Source of the DNA: Excoecaria cochinchinensis
Taxonomy: Eukaryota; Streptophyta; Magnoliopsida; Malpighiales; Euphorbiaceae
Length of the DNA: 64,000 bases
Assembly: GCA_947683425.1 (NCBI GenBank)
Contig: CANTUQ010000055.1
Location: 7,449,501 to 7,513,500 of the forward strand
Reading direction: 5' to 3'
Part shown: positions 20,930-33,014 of the stretch, one piece after another
How the letters are laid out: the number at the start of each line of letters is the position of its first letter
How positions within the stretch are numbered: position 1 is the stretch's first letter
Made by a program: the position numbers and the translations under genes
Notes under the pieces: generated by a model
What the model was told of the DNA's origin: nothing
What the model saw: only the letters and a program-made list of their open reading frames with translations
Database searches by the model: none

Positions 20930-21540
20930 CCCTTGACTATTTCCTCCATAAGCCACTCTATGCACAGCAATCTCCCGTCTATGGCCTGTAGCCTCCCCTC
21001 GATACGCAGCTCCATGGCAATCAGCCTCTCGTAAGAATGCTGCTATGCGGCCATCAGCCTCTCATCCATATGCTGCTCCATAGCCATCAACCTCCCATGC
21101 ATGGCTTATAGCCTCCCATCCATATGCTACTCTACGGCCATCAGCCTCTCATTCATGGCCTGTAGCCTGCCTTCCATACGCTGCTCCATGGCCATAAGCC
21201 CCTCATCAAAATGCTGGGATCCAACATCCAATGCTGCCAAAATCTCCCTCTGCATGGCTTGAACTAGGGCCTCCATGCTCGTCTGGCTCCGCTCTCTCCC
21301 TAGCCCAGGTGGTGGTGGCAGAGCTGTTGAAGTAGATGCCCCCGGAGAATCTGGATGGCCGTGGGGATGATACCCTCGAGATGCCTGAGGATCTAACCCC
21401 CAAGTATGTATATAAGGAGGAGAGCGCATCTGATCCCTCGGAGGTGACAGCGATGATAGAGTGCGAAAAAATCCTCCAGATCTATATCTATATCCATACC
21501 ATCTAGCGGCGAATGAGGCTCTCCTCCCCCTAGCTGCGGA
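20930..21540 (-). pseudogene. Tat-type element ORF with coiled-coil repeats, broken
   Basis: A minus-strand reading frame of unknown function near the 3' end of the element. From about 21480 it encodes a Pro/Ser-rich segment (GLDPQASRGYHPHGH, DSPGASTSTALPPPP), then SMEALVQAMQREILAALD, then repeated units such as MEQRMEGRLQAMNERLMAVE, which look like an amphipathic coiled coil built by tandem duplication. After 21127 the same repeats continue through several stops. 27090-27330 encodes the same protein on the plus strand, so this is an inherited element gene. Its 5' end is lost at the junction near 21540, where it abuts RT sequence of another element and forms a chance fusion frame (21127-21702). 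Confidence 0.65.
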
Positions 21541-21544
21541 CACT

Positions 21545-22886
21545 TCCGGTACATTCTTAGGCGCCTTCCAATTCACAATCGCCTTAATCTTAGCCGGATC
21601 AACTTGTATTCCCTTAGTCGAAACATTATGGCCCAAAAAGGACACTTCCTTAAGCCATAAATCACACTTGTTGAGCTTCGTAAACAGGTGGTGATCCCTC
21701 AAAACCTAAAGTACTATCCGAAGATGCTCTTCATGCCACTCTCATTCTTCGAGTAAACAAATATGTCATCAATAAATACCACAACAAATCATTCGAGATA
21801 TGGCCTAAACAATCTATTTATCAAATCCATAAAAGCTGCAGGCGCATTAGTGAAATCAAATGGCATCACAAGAAACTCATAGTGGCCATATCGCGTCCGA
21901 AATGCGGTCTTGACCACATCTGCATCCTTAACCCGAAGCTGATAATACCCAGACCGAAGATCAATCTTAAAAAAGATTCCTGCACATCTAAGCTAGTCAA
22001 ACAAATCCTCAATCCTAGGCAATGGGTACTTATTCTTCATAGTAACCTTGTTAATCTGCCGATAGTCGATAAACATCCTTAACGTACCATCCTTCTTTTT
22101 TACAAACAACACCGGAGCTCTCCAAGGAGATTTGCTGGGTCTGATAAAGCCTTTATCCAATAGCTCTTATAATTGAGTTTTAAGTTCCCTCAATTCTACA
22201 GAAGCCACTCGATAAGGTGCCTTAGAAATAGGAGCAGTACCTGGCAGTATCTCTAGGGACAACTCCACTTCCCTCTCCGGAGGTAACCTAGGCAACTCAC
22301 TAGGAAACACATACTCAAACTCTCTAACCACTGGGATATCCTCAATCTTAACTTGACTACAGTTAGAGTCCAACACCATAGCTAAAAATGCCTCACAACC
22401 TTTCCTTATAAACCTCTTAGCTTGCATGGCTGAAATCACATTCCCCAAAGCACCTGAGCCTAAACCTTTAACCACAACCGGAGACTGATCTCTATCCCGC
22501 AACACAACAGTCTTCCTATGACAATCTACCTCTGCCCGATAATTACTTAACCAATCCATTCCCAAAATCAAATCAAACTCCCGGAAAGGCAAATCTATCA
22601 AATCCACTGGGAACTCTATACCTTGAACCAACAGAGAACAATTCCTAAACACTCTGCTCACATTGACACTATGCCCTAAAGGACTGGTCACACAAATCTC
22701 ATAGTCTAACTGATCAATATCATGCAACTTATTAAATAACTTATCAGAGCACAAGTATGAGTGTGTGGAACTAGGATCTATTAGAGCATATAACTCAGTG
22801 CCATAGAGTAGAAACTTACCTGCAATCACATCCGGCGCATCCTGCCCTTCTCGAGCTCTCATAGCATAAGCCCTTGCTGGCACCAT
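21545..22886 (-). pseudogene. Protease-RT of decayed Tekay-like element
   Basis: Minus-strand pol fragment closely similar to 7981-9318. 22886-22167 is open and covers the protease, with the active-site region ALIDPSSTHSYLC (Gly replaced by Ser) and [10 protein letters not shown], then the start of RT (GTAPISKAPYR). The RT continues through 22166-21545 with several stops and frameshifts. Recognisable pieces are [36 protein letters not shown] and DLWLKEVSFLGHN. It ends abruptly after NWKAPKNVPEV, so RNase H, integrase, chromodomain and 3' LTR are missing. A deletion joining this element to the Tat-type interior explains the break. Confidence 0.88.
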
Positions 22887-23995
22887 CTGAATACAATCTA
22901 CCGACTCCGATGGAGCTCCCTTTCTAGGCCGACCACCTCGACCTCTACCTTTACCTCTACCTCGACTAGCTTGAGGAGCATTAGACCTCGACCAGCTAGC
23001 CTCTTACTCACTCAACTTTGGACAATTCGCCAAAAAATGCTCGGTGCTTCCACAATGAAAACATCCTCCAGTGAGCCATCTATACTCGCCCTTGTGGCGC
23101 TTACTACAGTGAGAACACTCGAGCACCACTTCACCTCTGCCACCAGAACTACCTCTACTAGCACCCGAACCAACAGTAGATCCCTGCCTTCTACTCCTCG
23201 AAGCAAGGACCTATAGAGGACTCATCCTGCAGGTTCCTCGATCTTTAACCGAGGGCGAACCTCCACAAGCGGGATTCCTCCTCTGAGCTCTATCCCTCAA
23301 AATAGATTCAGACCTCTCTGCCTGCACAGCTGCTTGAACAATCTGATAATAATTGATAGCAGGGATACTCATCAAAGATATGAGTATGGCTCTCAAAGAC
23401 TCATTCAACCCAGCCTCAAAATGCTGACACCAAAAATCCTCGGTCAGAATACCCGGAGGAGCATACTTCCCAAGTCAGCTAAACTCTTTTTCATACTCTA
23501 CGTTGCCCTCTGCTTTAGACTTAGAAATTGAGCCCACTTAGCCTCCTTATAAGCCTTGGTCACATACTTACTAGTGAATTCCCATTCAAAGAACTCCCAT
23601 GTGACCGGATCTGGCAACTGGGGATGCCTACGAACCAATAGCCACCAGTCATAGGCCGAACCTTAGAGCAAGGCAACTACACACTCAACGTGTCTCTCTG
23701 CAGGGCAACAAATCTCCTTAAGAACTCTCTCTACCTTCTTAATCCACTTCTCTGCCAACTCAGACTCATCTAAGCTCGTTCCGTAGAAATTTTTTGCCCC
23801 AGCTTTCCTCATGCTCTCTATCAGGGCCCTCTAAGCAGTAACCCTTTCTAAGATCGGAGCCATGTCTTGAGATATCTTCAACATCGCCTCAAAAGGCATG
23901 GCTACGGCCTCAGGCTGCACCCTAGCTGGCTGAGTCGGACCAGACACCGACGGATCTTGCTCTTGGGGATTAGCACTCTCAGCTGACCCCTCAAG
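22887..23995 (-). pseudogene. Gag of decayed Tekay-like element
   Basis: Minus-strand gag continuing into the protease at 22886. Readable pieces are [41 protein letters not shown] and zinc-knuckle remnant CFHCGSTEHFLANCP, followed by an Arg/Gly-rich tail. The first knuckle (SHCSKRHKGEYRW) has Tyr for its last Cys. In-frame stops and frameshifts occur throughout, for example near 23840 and 23665, so no protein is made. 23996-24089 is the untranslated leader. Confidence 0.8.
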
Positions 23996-24089
23996 TGATC
24001 ATAACAAACATAAAGACATCCGCATTAGGCCAACACAGTCCTAAACATATATCTATACTCTACAAACACCTAGAAATGCCTAAACCTAG

Positions 24090-24101
24090 GCTCTGATACC
24101 A
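24090..24101 (-). promoter_or_regulatory. Primer-binding site (tRNA-iMet type)
   Basis: TGGTATCAGAGC on the minus strand, 4 nt from the LTR end at 24106. Confidence 0.9.
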
Positions 24102-24752
24102 AAATTGTAACACCCCATACCCCTACGTAGGAGAACTCATCCGCGAAGGGAATGGGAACCCGTATGGACAAGGGTGTCACCACACAAGGCAATAAAATAA
24201 CAAATATAAGTATCAAAATAACAGAAGAAATAAAAACTTGCAAACTCAGAATTCATCCAATGATGTTATAAAGGTTCATTACAAGAAATATATTCTATAC
24301 AAAAGCTGATATTACAAAATTAATCCTTCCTTAAATACATAGCGAAAGCATTACAAAAGAATAAATACAATGAGAGCCCCAAAGATTACAAAAAGTACCT
24401 AAATACAAAACTAAGCTATAGCACTTCAACCCCTCTGTGTTGGCTAGACACGCAGAGACTCTCCCAAAAGCTCAATTCCATCTGCACTTGCATGGATGAA
24501 ACACCCGTGCTAAGCGATAACGCTTAGTAGGAAAAACACACAATAACATGAACGGCCATCCACAATGGTCGTTAAAGCATATCACATATAAAAAATGGCA
24601 CATGCTTATCATTACATAATACTAAACCATAGATTAAGCATCACCAATATCATTCGATAGATTCAAAACTAAATCCATATGTCATCATGATTTTATGTGC
24701 ACATAATAACAACAAGACGCTTGCAAACTCACAATAGCGAATAACAAGTGAA

Positions 24753-24895
24753 CACATTGGGGTACCCGAGGGTACTATCGAAAAGCAACATCTTTAATTT
24801 ATCATTCGAAAACATTTTCACATTAGAGGATCTTAAATGAGATTCGTACACATTGAGGATTGCGAGGATCCAAACGGGGAACTGATCAGGGTCTA
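24753..24895 (-). repeat. Variable-stem hairpin array in LTR
   Basis: On the minus strand: GACC/GTTC (degenerate), GGATC/ATCC, GAATCTC/AAGATC and GTACC/GGTAC (24761-24775), with tails close to CTCAATGTG. Confidence 0.75.
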
Positions 24896-25089
24896 GAACA
24901 CATTGGGGCTGCAGCTACTGAACTCTATTAAGCATGCCTAACTATCCACTAATTTGACTCTTGTAGGCCATGCATAAATCATCCAATCATATTCATATTG
25001 TTCATAAAATCATCCATGCATAAGTTTAATAGCATCACAAGTTCAAAAAAAATAAATATCGAAAGCACAAAAGAAAACCCATTTTGAAA

Positions 25090-25440
25090 GCAGGAGTCAT
25101 CGCGCTCGTGATAGGGGCAAAGCTCCCTGAGCGCCGCGCTCGCGACAGTCCTCGCGCTCGCGTAAAAAGGAATAGATCGGCTTCTATCGCGCTCATGACA
25201 GAACTCGCCCAGTATCGCTATCGCGATCGCGCACTCGTGCATGCTTCACAATAGTGCTGCCCAACCACAGCTCAGCACTATGAATTCTGTCGCGATCGCG
25301 ACAGATGTCACACTCGCGACAGCATGTGCGTGCTGCTGCTGCTTGGGAGAACAGAGCTCGGCCACTTGCAAAATGCTGGATTCACCGAGCTCTGTCTCGC
25401 TCGTGATATACGTCGCGCTCATGACTCGCATTTTCTAGAT
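25090..25440. repeat. CpG-rich inverted-repeat block in LTR
   Basis: Repeated CGCGCTCGCGACAG and TCGCGATCGCG-like words in both orientations, about 1.0-1.35 kb from the LTR start. The counterpart blocks are 5205-5545 and 47370-47690. The short opposing frames here are artefacts. Confidence 0.8.
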
Positions 25441-26435
25441 CTCATGCAAATCTGTAAAAAATCTCAACTCCTCCAAATTCACCGAAAACTCCAAATCAAC
25501 CCAAACTTCAACACAACTCAAATCAAACATTCCAAAATAATCATAAACAACACAAAACCTAAGTTTTATACCAATTAATACAATTAAAACATGCAATTAA
25601 CACAATCAAAAACCATAATTTAACAAACCAGAATTTTACTCCAAAACTTCGCCCAAAAGCATACTTTGATTCAATAATGCATAATCAAGGCAACACAACT
25701 CAAATTAATCAAAACCCATAACATTTAAACACACATAAACAACTTTAACCTCATAATTTTCAAGAAAAAAATTAAACCAACTACAAATAATCAAATTATA
25801 TACCAAAATCATAAATTTCCAAAACCTTTGTATCCTTTGCTCCTAAATAATGGCTCCACTTCCACTAGCCTTTTCCTTACCCTTAGGTACTCTAAGAGGC
25901 ACTTCTGATCAAAAACATCCACAACACAAAAAAACTCAAAACCCTAACCCATAACATTTACTGACAAAATCAAGAGGAGAAAGAAGAAGAATAAGAAAAC
26001 CCAACTAAAACCTTACCAATTTAACTCTTGAGTTGATCAATTTCCACCAACACCCACTTGAATCAATTCTAGGGCACAAGAGAGGAAGAAGGAAGAGAGG
26101 AGACAGGCAGGGAGAGGAGAAACGGGAGAGGGCTGGAAATTGGCTCTCTCTCATTTTCTCTCTCTTAACTATTTATAACCCTCTTTCTCTTCCCATGCCA
26201 CATGTTAAATAGGGATTAGTGGGATATTATCACTCACACCATACAACCATCTACTACACTACACCCAAGTTTAACCACACTAACTCACACACTAACTCAC
26301 TACATACAACCACACTCTAACAAAGCCCAATAAACATGCATAATACTTAAATTAAAATAACACATGCCAACAATACCCATACACATTCACATATAACATG
26401 GCTCAAACTACTAGGGTGGGAAATAGGGTGTTACA

Positions 26436-26715
26436 ACGCGAGGCGAGGCCTTACGCGCGATGCCTTGCGAGCCTGCACACAGGCGCTGTGCCTCATACGT
26501 GCTTTCAGCTGGGGCTGCACCTTGCACGTGCCGCACAGGCCGCTGCGGTGGCAGGCCACTAAAAACCCCAAAACCCAAAATAATTTTTTTTTTACTTAAA
26601 AAGAAGGGTTTCAACAAGGAAATCATCGGTTCTAATCTTTTTGCTCGTGAACAAGCATCATTTTCATCACTGGGTAATCCTGATCTTGGACCGCCTTGGG
26701 ACCCAATGTCTATAG
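26436..26715 (-). mobile_element. Start of a Tat-type LTR, truncated
   Basis: On the minus strand it begins CTATAGACATTGGGTCCC (decayed TGTAGACACCGGGTC) and matches the first 280 bp of the LTR ending at 19557, including GGATTACCCAGTGATGA and GTGGCCTGCCACCGCAGCGG. It is interrupted at 26435 by the Tekay-like LTR. It may be the 5' LTR start of the element at 17012-21540, with the rest deleted. Confidence 0.7.
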
Positions 26716-27625
26716 CGGGGTAGTTACCAGATTGCTACTGCACTTAAGCCACGACCCCATCACATTTGGGCCACTCGTGGGCAGGGACATATATATTGAT
26801 TGGGCACTTACTAGATCCATGGGTATAATTGAACAGTTGCCTGGTCACTCATGGGGGTACAGGCTTCTCACTATTGCGAAGACGAGACGAATATATCATC
26901 TACCTCCCCTTGCAGCTATAGCACCAGGCCGAATCACCCTCAGCCAGAGGAGGAGCATCCACAGCCTTAGTTAGATGAGGAGCATCCTTATCCACAACCA
27001 GAGGTGGGAGAGCCTCACACACCACAGGATGGGATGGATTTTGACATTGATTTGAAGGACCTTCTCTGCACGCCATCATCACAACCATTTCCTCCAGAGG
27101 ATTGAGTGTGCCCTTTTCTTCATATGTACACTCTAGGGTTAGATCCTTAGACATCTAGGAGGTATCATCCGTACAGTCACCTAGATTCCCCGGGGGCATC
27201 TACTTCAATCGCTCTACCACCGTCACCTGAGCTTGGAATGGAGCAGAGCCAGACGGGTATGGAGGTCCTCATCTAGGCTATGCAGAGGGAGATATTGATA
27301 GCTTTGGATGCTTGGTTCTACCGCTCAGATGAGAGGCTCATAGCGATGGAGAAGTGCATAGATGGGGATTATAGCACATGGATCGACTCATGGATGAGGC
27401 GCTGCAGCGCTAGGTCAGATTTGAGGAGTCTATGAGGGCTTTCCATGCAGCAATAGCACACCGAGTGGCTCGGTATGTCAGCAAGTGGGTGTTAATCAAA
27501 GATCCGTCACAACTTCATGAATGCAACTGGAAGGTGGCAGTCTCAGGTACACCCTCTTTTCCTTTTCTTTGAGTTTTGGCTCACCTAGGCACCCATGCAC
27601 TAGCTTTCTCAAAACTGGGGATAAC
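26716..27625 (+). mobile_element. 3' interior of plus-strand Tat-type element
   Basis: Holds the decayed coiled-coil ORF (27090-27500) and ends with TTTTGGCTCACCTAGGCAC (about 27570) and CAAAACTGGGGATAAC, a decayed polypurine tract, directly before the LTR at 27626. 26716-26900 has one readable stretch (VGRDIYIDWALTRS, LPGHSWGYRLLTIAKT) that I do not recognise. Confidence 0.7.
27090..27500 (+). pseudogene. Tat-type coiled-coil ORF, broken
   Basis: Decayed copy of the frame at 20930-21540. Matching pieces are GLDPQTSRRYHPYSH, DSPGASTSIALPPSPELG, SQTGMEVLI, AMQREILIALD and DERLIAMEKC. It carries at least one stop (TAG near 27277) and frame breaks after about 27360. Function unknown; the conserved Pro/Ser-rich segment followed by a coiled coil suggests a structural or nucleic-acid-associated element protein. 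Confidence 0.65.
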
Positions 27626-29158
27626 TGTAGACACCGGGTCTCGAGGCAGCCTAGATTAGGGTTACCCAATGACGAAATTAGTGCATGTTCATAGGCAAGA
27701 AGGTGGGAAGTGATATTTCCTTGTTAATTTCCTTTTGAAAAAAAATACTGACATGGCAAGCCGCCCCTCATGCCGAACCAATAGCGGAGATCAAATCAAT
27801 GGAATTCATTTAAATATATATATAGTCTTTTTACCCCTCATATAGCTAGAGTTTTTGAGAGAGTCTCACAAGGGCGTTTAGGAAAAGGGGGAATTTTTGC
27901 CCCTTGCTAGGGCATACCGTGCGAGGGAGCACACCTTATGTGCGCGCAACATGAGGGTAGCTCTCACACTTGCACCCGCACCTTGGAAAAGGCGGGCCAC
28001 GCGAGGGACCTCCCTTCGCGCACCCGCGCAGCACGAGGCTACCCCTCATGCGTGCGCGGTGGGAGGCTGCCCCTTACGAGGGGCAAGCCGAGTGAAGGGG
28101 CCACCCCTCGTCATCCTCTTCCCCTTTTTTCGTTTTTGCTCTCCGAAAATCATGGAATTTAATTTTGAATTGAATTCCAATGCTGATTTTTAGGATTCTT
28201 GAGAGTTAATTTCGGTTTTTCTATTTTAAAAAAATTGGATTTAATTGACCTTATTATCTTCCTAAAATCTAGGTTTTTGTAAGTGAAGAAAGAGAAATAG
28301 TTTTTAGAGAGAGAGAGAAAAACTTCCTGAAATTCTAGATTTTTCTTGAGAAAAAGTTTCAACTATTTTTCTTCTCATGTTTTGATCAGAGTTCGAAATT
28401 TTGATCTAACAACCATGCTTGATAGAGGGAAATTGATTCCCTTTTCTTGAGATAGAGAATTCTTTTGATTTTTTTAACAAGTTTGTCTTGAGTTTTTAGA
28501 GAGAGAGGACTCAAACTTTTCAGATTTTTCTAGTTGATTTTTGCGAATCTCGACAAGGAAACAAATTCACAATTCATCCTTCTGATAACTTATCATTTTG
28601 AGGGTAAATTTTTGGTTCAATTGCATTGTTTCATTATTTCTTTTCTTTGTTTTATTTATCTTCTACCATTGTTGCATATTCTGAATTATTTCATGTGATC
28701 AATTTGTTTATTTGTTTTTTTTTTGCTCGTGATTCAAGTTGTTTGAAGTGTTTTTCGCATCAATATGGCATGAAATAATGTAAAATCACATAAAATTTTA
28801 AGTTTTACATTGAGTTTTAAAGAGCATTTGAAGTTCACATTCCTCTCTCCTTCCTCTCCTTGAGGGGCAGGAAGGAGATGAGGAGCGGCCTACCCACCCC
28901 TCGTGGTCAGGCCACCCCTCAACTAATATTTTGTTCTTTTGTGCTTTTTGATCTGTTTTGTTCCTTTTTTTATCCTTTTCGATCCATATTCGCGTGGTAT
29001 GCATTGTTTTGCATGATTTTACTATTATTTTGCCAATGTGTATTTATTTTTATTATTTTATGTATAATTTTTAGTTTTATTATTTTATTTGATTTAATTG
29101 ATTTTTAGATTTGTTTGCTAACCTTAATTTTATTTTGTTTTGTTTTGTCTACATTCCT
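27626..29158 (+). mobile_element. Tat-type 3' LTR, left part
   Basis: Begins TGTAGACACCGGGTCTCG and carries a GC-rich block (27900-28110) and a T-rich middle. A second, smaller GC-rich stretch sits at 28845-28920. It is split at 29158 by a solo LTR and resumes at 43791. Without the insert the LTR would be about 2.39 kb. It lacks the long ATT arrays of the other copies. Confidence 0.85.
29154..29158. repeat. Target site duplication TTCCT (left)
   Basis: TTCCT precedes TGTAATGGC at 29159 and recurs exactly at 43786-43790 after GGGTGTTACA. Confidence 0.92.
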
Positions 29159-31600
29159 TGTAATGGCATAAATACTAGGTTAGCAGTATTCAATGAATTT
29201 TATGGAGTCTGTAATGTGATTTTCGGTATAGAGTGATGGCCTGAGTATCTCTTATTACAGTAGAATTAAAAAGTTAAGTATGCTTGAGGCATAATAATCC
29301 TGAGGTGGCCTCGGGACAGCTATACAGTTAAAATTGACAGTAGTTACTGAGAAATTTTTAATTGTTAATATTGATCTATGGACTATCAAGATTCTAATGG
29401 TAAAATTTGGTGCAAAACTGAGGTTAAATAGGTCCCTGAAAGTCGATCTGAAGTTGGCCTCCGGTTCGGTTCGGTTGAACCGAAGTTTGACTGAACTTTG
29501 ACCGAATTTTTAAAAATAGTAAATGAGATTAAAAGGCTTTAAAGTGAGAAGTGTACAATCTTAAAATAATTTTTAGAAATTTTTGACAGCATTAGATTTG
29601 TATTTTATGGCAAAATCGAACAGAATTGAACCGGACCGATTTAGGTGAACCGGGCCCCAAATGGACTCCGATTGAGCTGAAATTTTGTGTGGAGGATATT
29701 TTTAATATTTTAAGAATGGTGGAACTGGTTGGTAGTGAAAATAAGTTGAGAAACGTATAGATGCCTTGAAACAGTGAAAAATGACCCGAAAATAAAAAAT
29801 TGACCCAAATCGGTTCGACCACTTCAGTTGGACCTAGTCCAATTCAATTTACCCCATATAAATAAATCATTTCAGCTAGAGAATTCTAGGGTTCTCCATT
29901 TTCTAGCCGCCTCACTCCCCTCTCCCTTGGGCGAATTTCTTCATTCTTCCTCCATTTTCTTCATTTTTCTTTCAATCTATCCTCACATCTAAGCTTCCCA
30001 AACAAAGTTAAACCTCTCTAGAATATGATGGTCATGATTAAAGTTTATTTGGAGTGCTAGAAGTAGAAGAAAATAAGTGAAAATTTTTATGTGTCAAGTT
30101 GAGGTATGTAAAGTTGATATTTTTAAATTGGTTTAAAGGTTCAAATAGGTATTTTGGGATGTCTAGAGCAGGTTTATGTGATTATACTGCAAAAAGGAAG
30201 TTAATTTATGGTGGTTTCTTTGATGTTTTAAAGAGTTAAAGCAACGAAAGAATGTTTGAGATGTGGAGAACAAGAAAATAAGGTTAGTGGATACAATATC
30301 CTTCTTTTTCCATCTTAAAAGTATGATTTTTAATTTTATTTGAACATAAAGTATGTGAAATATGCATGTTTAATTGAATCAAACCACATAGTCATGCTTA
30401 GGAAGGTTAAAAATGAGATTTTGAATGATTAAAATGAAAAGAAATAAAATATATACCACGGACAACATGTCGGCCGAATGGTATATATATGTAAAAATGA
30501 GATTTTTATGTGTTTTAATATGATTTAATGGTATAACTATATAAATTAACACGTAATCTAGCTAATGGAATGAATTAGAGAAAGAAAAACTCACATGATG
30601 GATGATGTACATGTTGGCCGAATTGAATATACATGTAAAAATGTGATTTTGATGTGTTTTGATGTGAAATAATGGCATGGCTATGTTATTTGATATGTAA
30701 ATTACCTAAATAAGTGTTAAAGATGATGAAAAGAATTGAGTGTGAAAAATTAATATCATGGCCGAATGGGATACATGTATGTATCCATGTGTACTTGGAT
30801 GATTTAATGGATTTTATGGCATGAAATGGCATATGGATGGAAATTAAATATATAATGTTTGATTTGAATGAAAAAAGAATTGAATAGCATGATGAAATTC
30901 CATGACATGTATGAATGGTGACTTGAAAAATGTGAAAAGTGGTATAATGATGCCTTATGTAGTAATCTGGTAGTCAAGTCTAGTTCAAGATATGATGGTT
31001 AGCCATAGGGACGTAAGACCGCGGGTGTGAGCATGGCGTCTCACTTACTATGGGCCAATGATAGTCCTATTCTGTATCGTTCTGTCTTAATATAGTATTG
31101 AACTATATTTCTGTTGTTGTATTTAAAGACAGGAGTGGTCCTTCGGGGTCCCTCTAGTAAAGACAGGTGTGGTCCTTCAAGGTCCCTCTAGTAAAGAAAG
31201 GGGTGGTCCTTTGGGGTGTCTCTGGTATGTTTGTGAGCCTTTGGGGTTCACGTCTCGTTTATCCTGATCAAAAATGTCTGCCAGTTTTATACAGGGGCAA
31301 ATGGCAAAAGTAAGCTTGATATGGTTGATTTGTGATTAAAATGATATTAGTGAGAAAAATGGACATAATTGGATTAAATAAAAAAAAGTTTTAAGGGCAT
31401 AATGGTAATTTTGACCATAAAAAGATTAATAAGGATAAAAATATAATTAATTGGTTAAATATGGATATTTGTCACTCTGTGGGGAATAAAATGTAATTTG
31501 GCATGAGAATGATATTCTAAGGATCTAATGGCAATTTGTATGTTAAATAAGAAGTTGAATAAGTTATTGAGCCAAATTAGTGGCATGATTGTATTTGAGG
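29159..31600 (+). mobile_element. Solo gypsy LTR, left part
   Basis: Begins TGTAATGGCATAAATACTAGG, homologous to the LTR start at 58558 (minus strand), and follows that LTR through landmarks: GGTTCGGTTGAACCG (29470), a leader-like pyrimidine region (29890-29980), GGATACAATATCC (30290), a hairpin array (31130-31255), and repeated phrases resembling GGGCATAATGGTAATTTTG. It is interrupted near 31600 by the gag-only element and resumes at 42028. Total reassembled length is about 4.2 kb. No interior or second LTR exists, so it is a solo LTR. I see no gene in it. Confidence 0.88.
31130..31255 (+). repeat. Hairpin array in solo LTR
   Basis: Four units: GTGGTCCTTCGGGGTCCC, GTGGTCCTTCAAGGTCCC, GTGGTCCTTTGGGGTGTC and GAGCCTTTGGGGTTC. 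They pair if G-U pairs are allowed. The first two have the tail CTCTAGTAAAG and the third a diverged CTCTGGTATG. The first has a C-TTCG-G loop. Confidence 0.7.
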
Positions 31601-32778
31601 TAAAATAGGGTAAAAAATATTAATTTTGTGTCCTTAAGGTTATTTAAAAAAAAAAAAAGGTCGCGAGTGCCATCTGCGGCAGCGCGCGGGGGCGCCTGCG
31701 AGGCAGGTTGCCCCAGCGCGTAGGGGACTCCGCGCGCGCAGCAGCGCGGGCGGAGAAGGGGATCCCGCGCGCGCTGCCGATGGCAGCACGTGCGCAGCAG
31801 GTGCGAGCGGTGGCTACCTAACGCGCGGGCCTGCGCGCGCGCTGCCGAGGGCAGCACGCGCCCAGGCGCTTGCGCTCCTTCCCCTCCGCGCGGCCACCTG
31901 GCCGTTGCCCCAAGCTGTCCCTTTCTCTGCATTTTTTCCTGATTTTTTCATCTTTTTCAGTCTGATTTTCTTCAGTTTTTCACCTTATTGTGTAATTTTG
32001 ATAAACTAAAAATAAAAAGGGTTCTTGTCCATTCCTATTTTTGGCCAAAACTCAAAATTAAAGGGAAATTTCCCTTCATTTTGAAGGAGGACAGCAATAT
32101 TTTTCATTGAAGGGATTTTAACCTTTTCTCTCTAATTTTTTGGTCTCCAGCAACTCATCTTCCTCCTTCAATTGTTTTCTTCTTCAAAAATATTTCTTAA
32201 GTCCTTTTTCTTTCCCTCAAGCTTTAATCTTTTTTATTTCTCTTCAAAAAATATATATCATCCTTGGATTGATCTTGAGTTTGGAAAATTAATTTCCTTT
32301 ACTCAATCATCCACCAAAAATATATTTTTTATAAGAAATATCATCTTGAGTTAATTTATTTTAAATATCAATTTTCACATTTTCTTCAAATTTTCATCAC
32401 CACAAATTCGACAAGGAAAATAAATCGAGACACCGTTTCTCCGATCTAAAAATTCTGAGGGTAAACATTTTTGGACCCGTTCTCATTTATTTTTTCTGTA
32501 TATTATTTGTTGTTATTAATATTATTTTTGCTATTATTATCATGTCTATTATTTACTTTTTTGCATTTTAATGTGTCAATATCACTATTAATGTATTATT
32601 TATTTGCTTTAAGTTGATTTTTTTGCTCATTCACTATTATTATCATTATTATTATTATTATTTTATTATTACTATTATTATTATTATGTTGTTGCCATTC
32701 TTATTACTATTACTATCTTCATATTATTAACTTATTTTGAGCTTACTTTATGTTTGCTAGTTTTGTTATTGTTATTCT

Positions 32779-32876
<98 letters not shown>

Positions 32877-32935
32877 ATTTATTATTATTATCATATTTAT
32901 TTATATTATATTCACTATTATTTATTATCATTGTC

Positions 32936-33014
<79 letters not shown>

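Larger units (their letters stand above)
24106..26435 (-). mobile_element. 5' LTR of decayed Tekay-like element
   Basis: A 2,330-bp minus-strand LTR from TGTAACACCCTATTTCCC (26435) to GGGGTGTTACA (24106). In LTR order it has a CpG-rich block (25440-25090), a palindrome remnant AGGCATGCTTA (about 24935), a hairpin array (24895-24753), the double hairpin with CTAAGCG/CGCTTAG at 24510-24527, and the end. The same parts in the same order and spacing occur in 4277-6691 despite low overall similarity. Confidence 0.9.

Noticed and set aside
21127..21702. 191-codon fusion of RT with a coiled coil as a novel protein
   Set aside because: The fusion point is the junction between a truncated Tekay-like RT and a Tat-type ORF; chance in-frame joining.
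31564..31932. 122-codon minus-strand frame
   Set aside because: Spans the junction of two LTRs and the GC-rich LTR block; low-complexity Ala/Arg composition.
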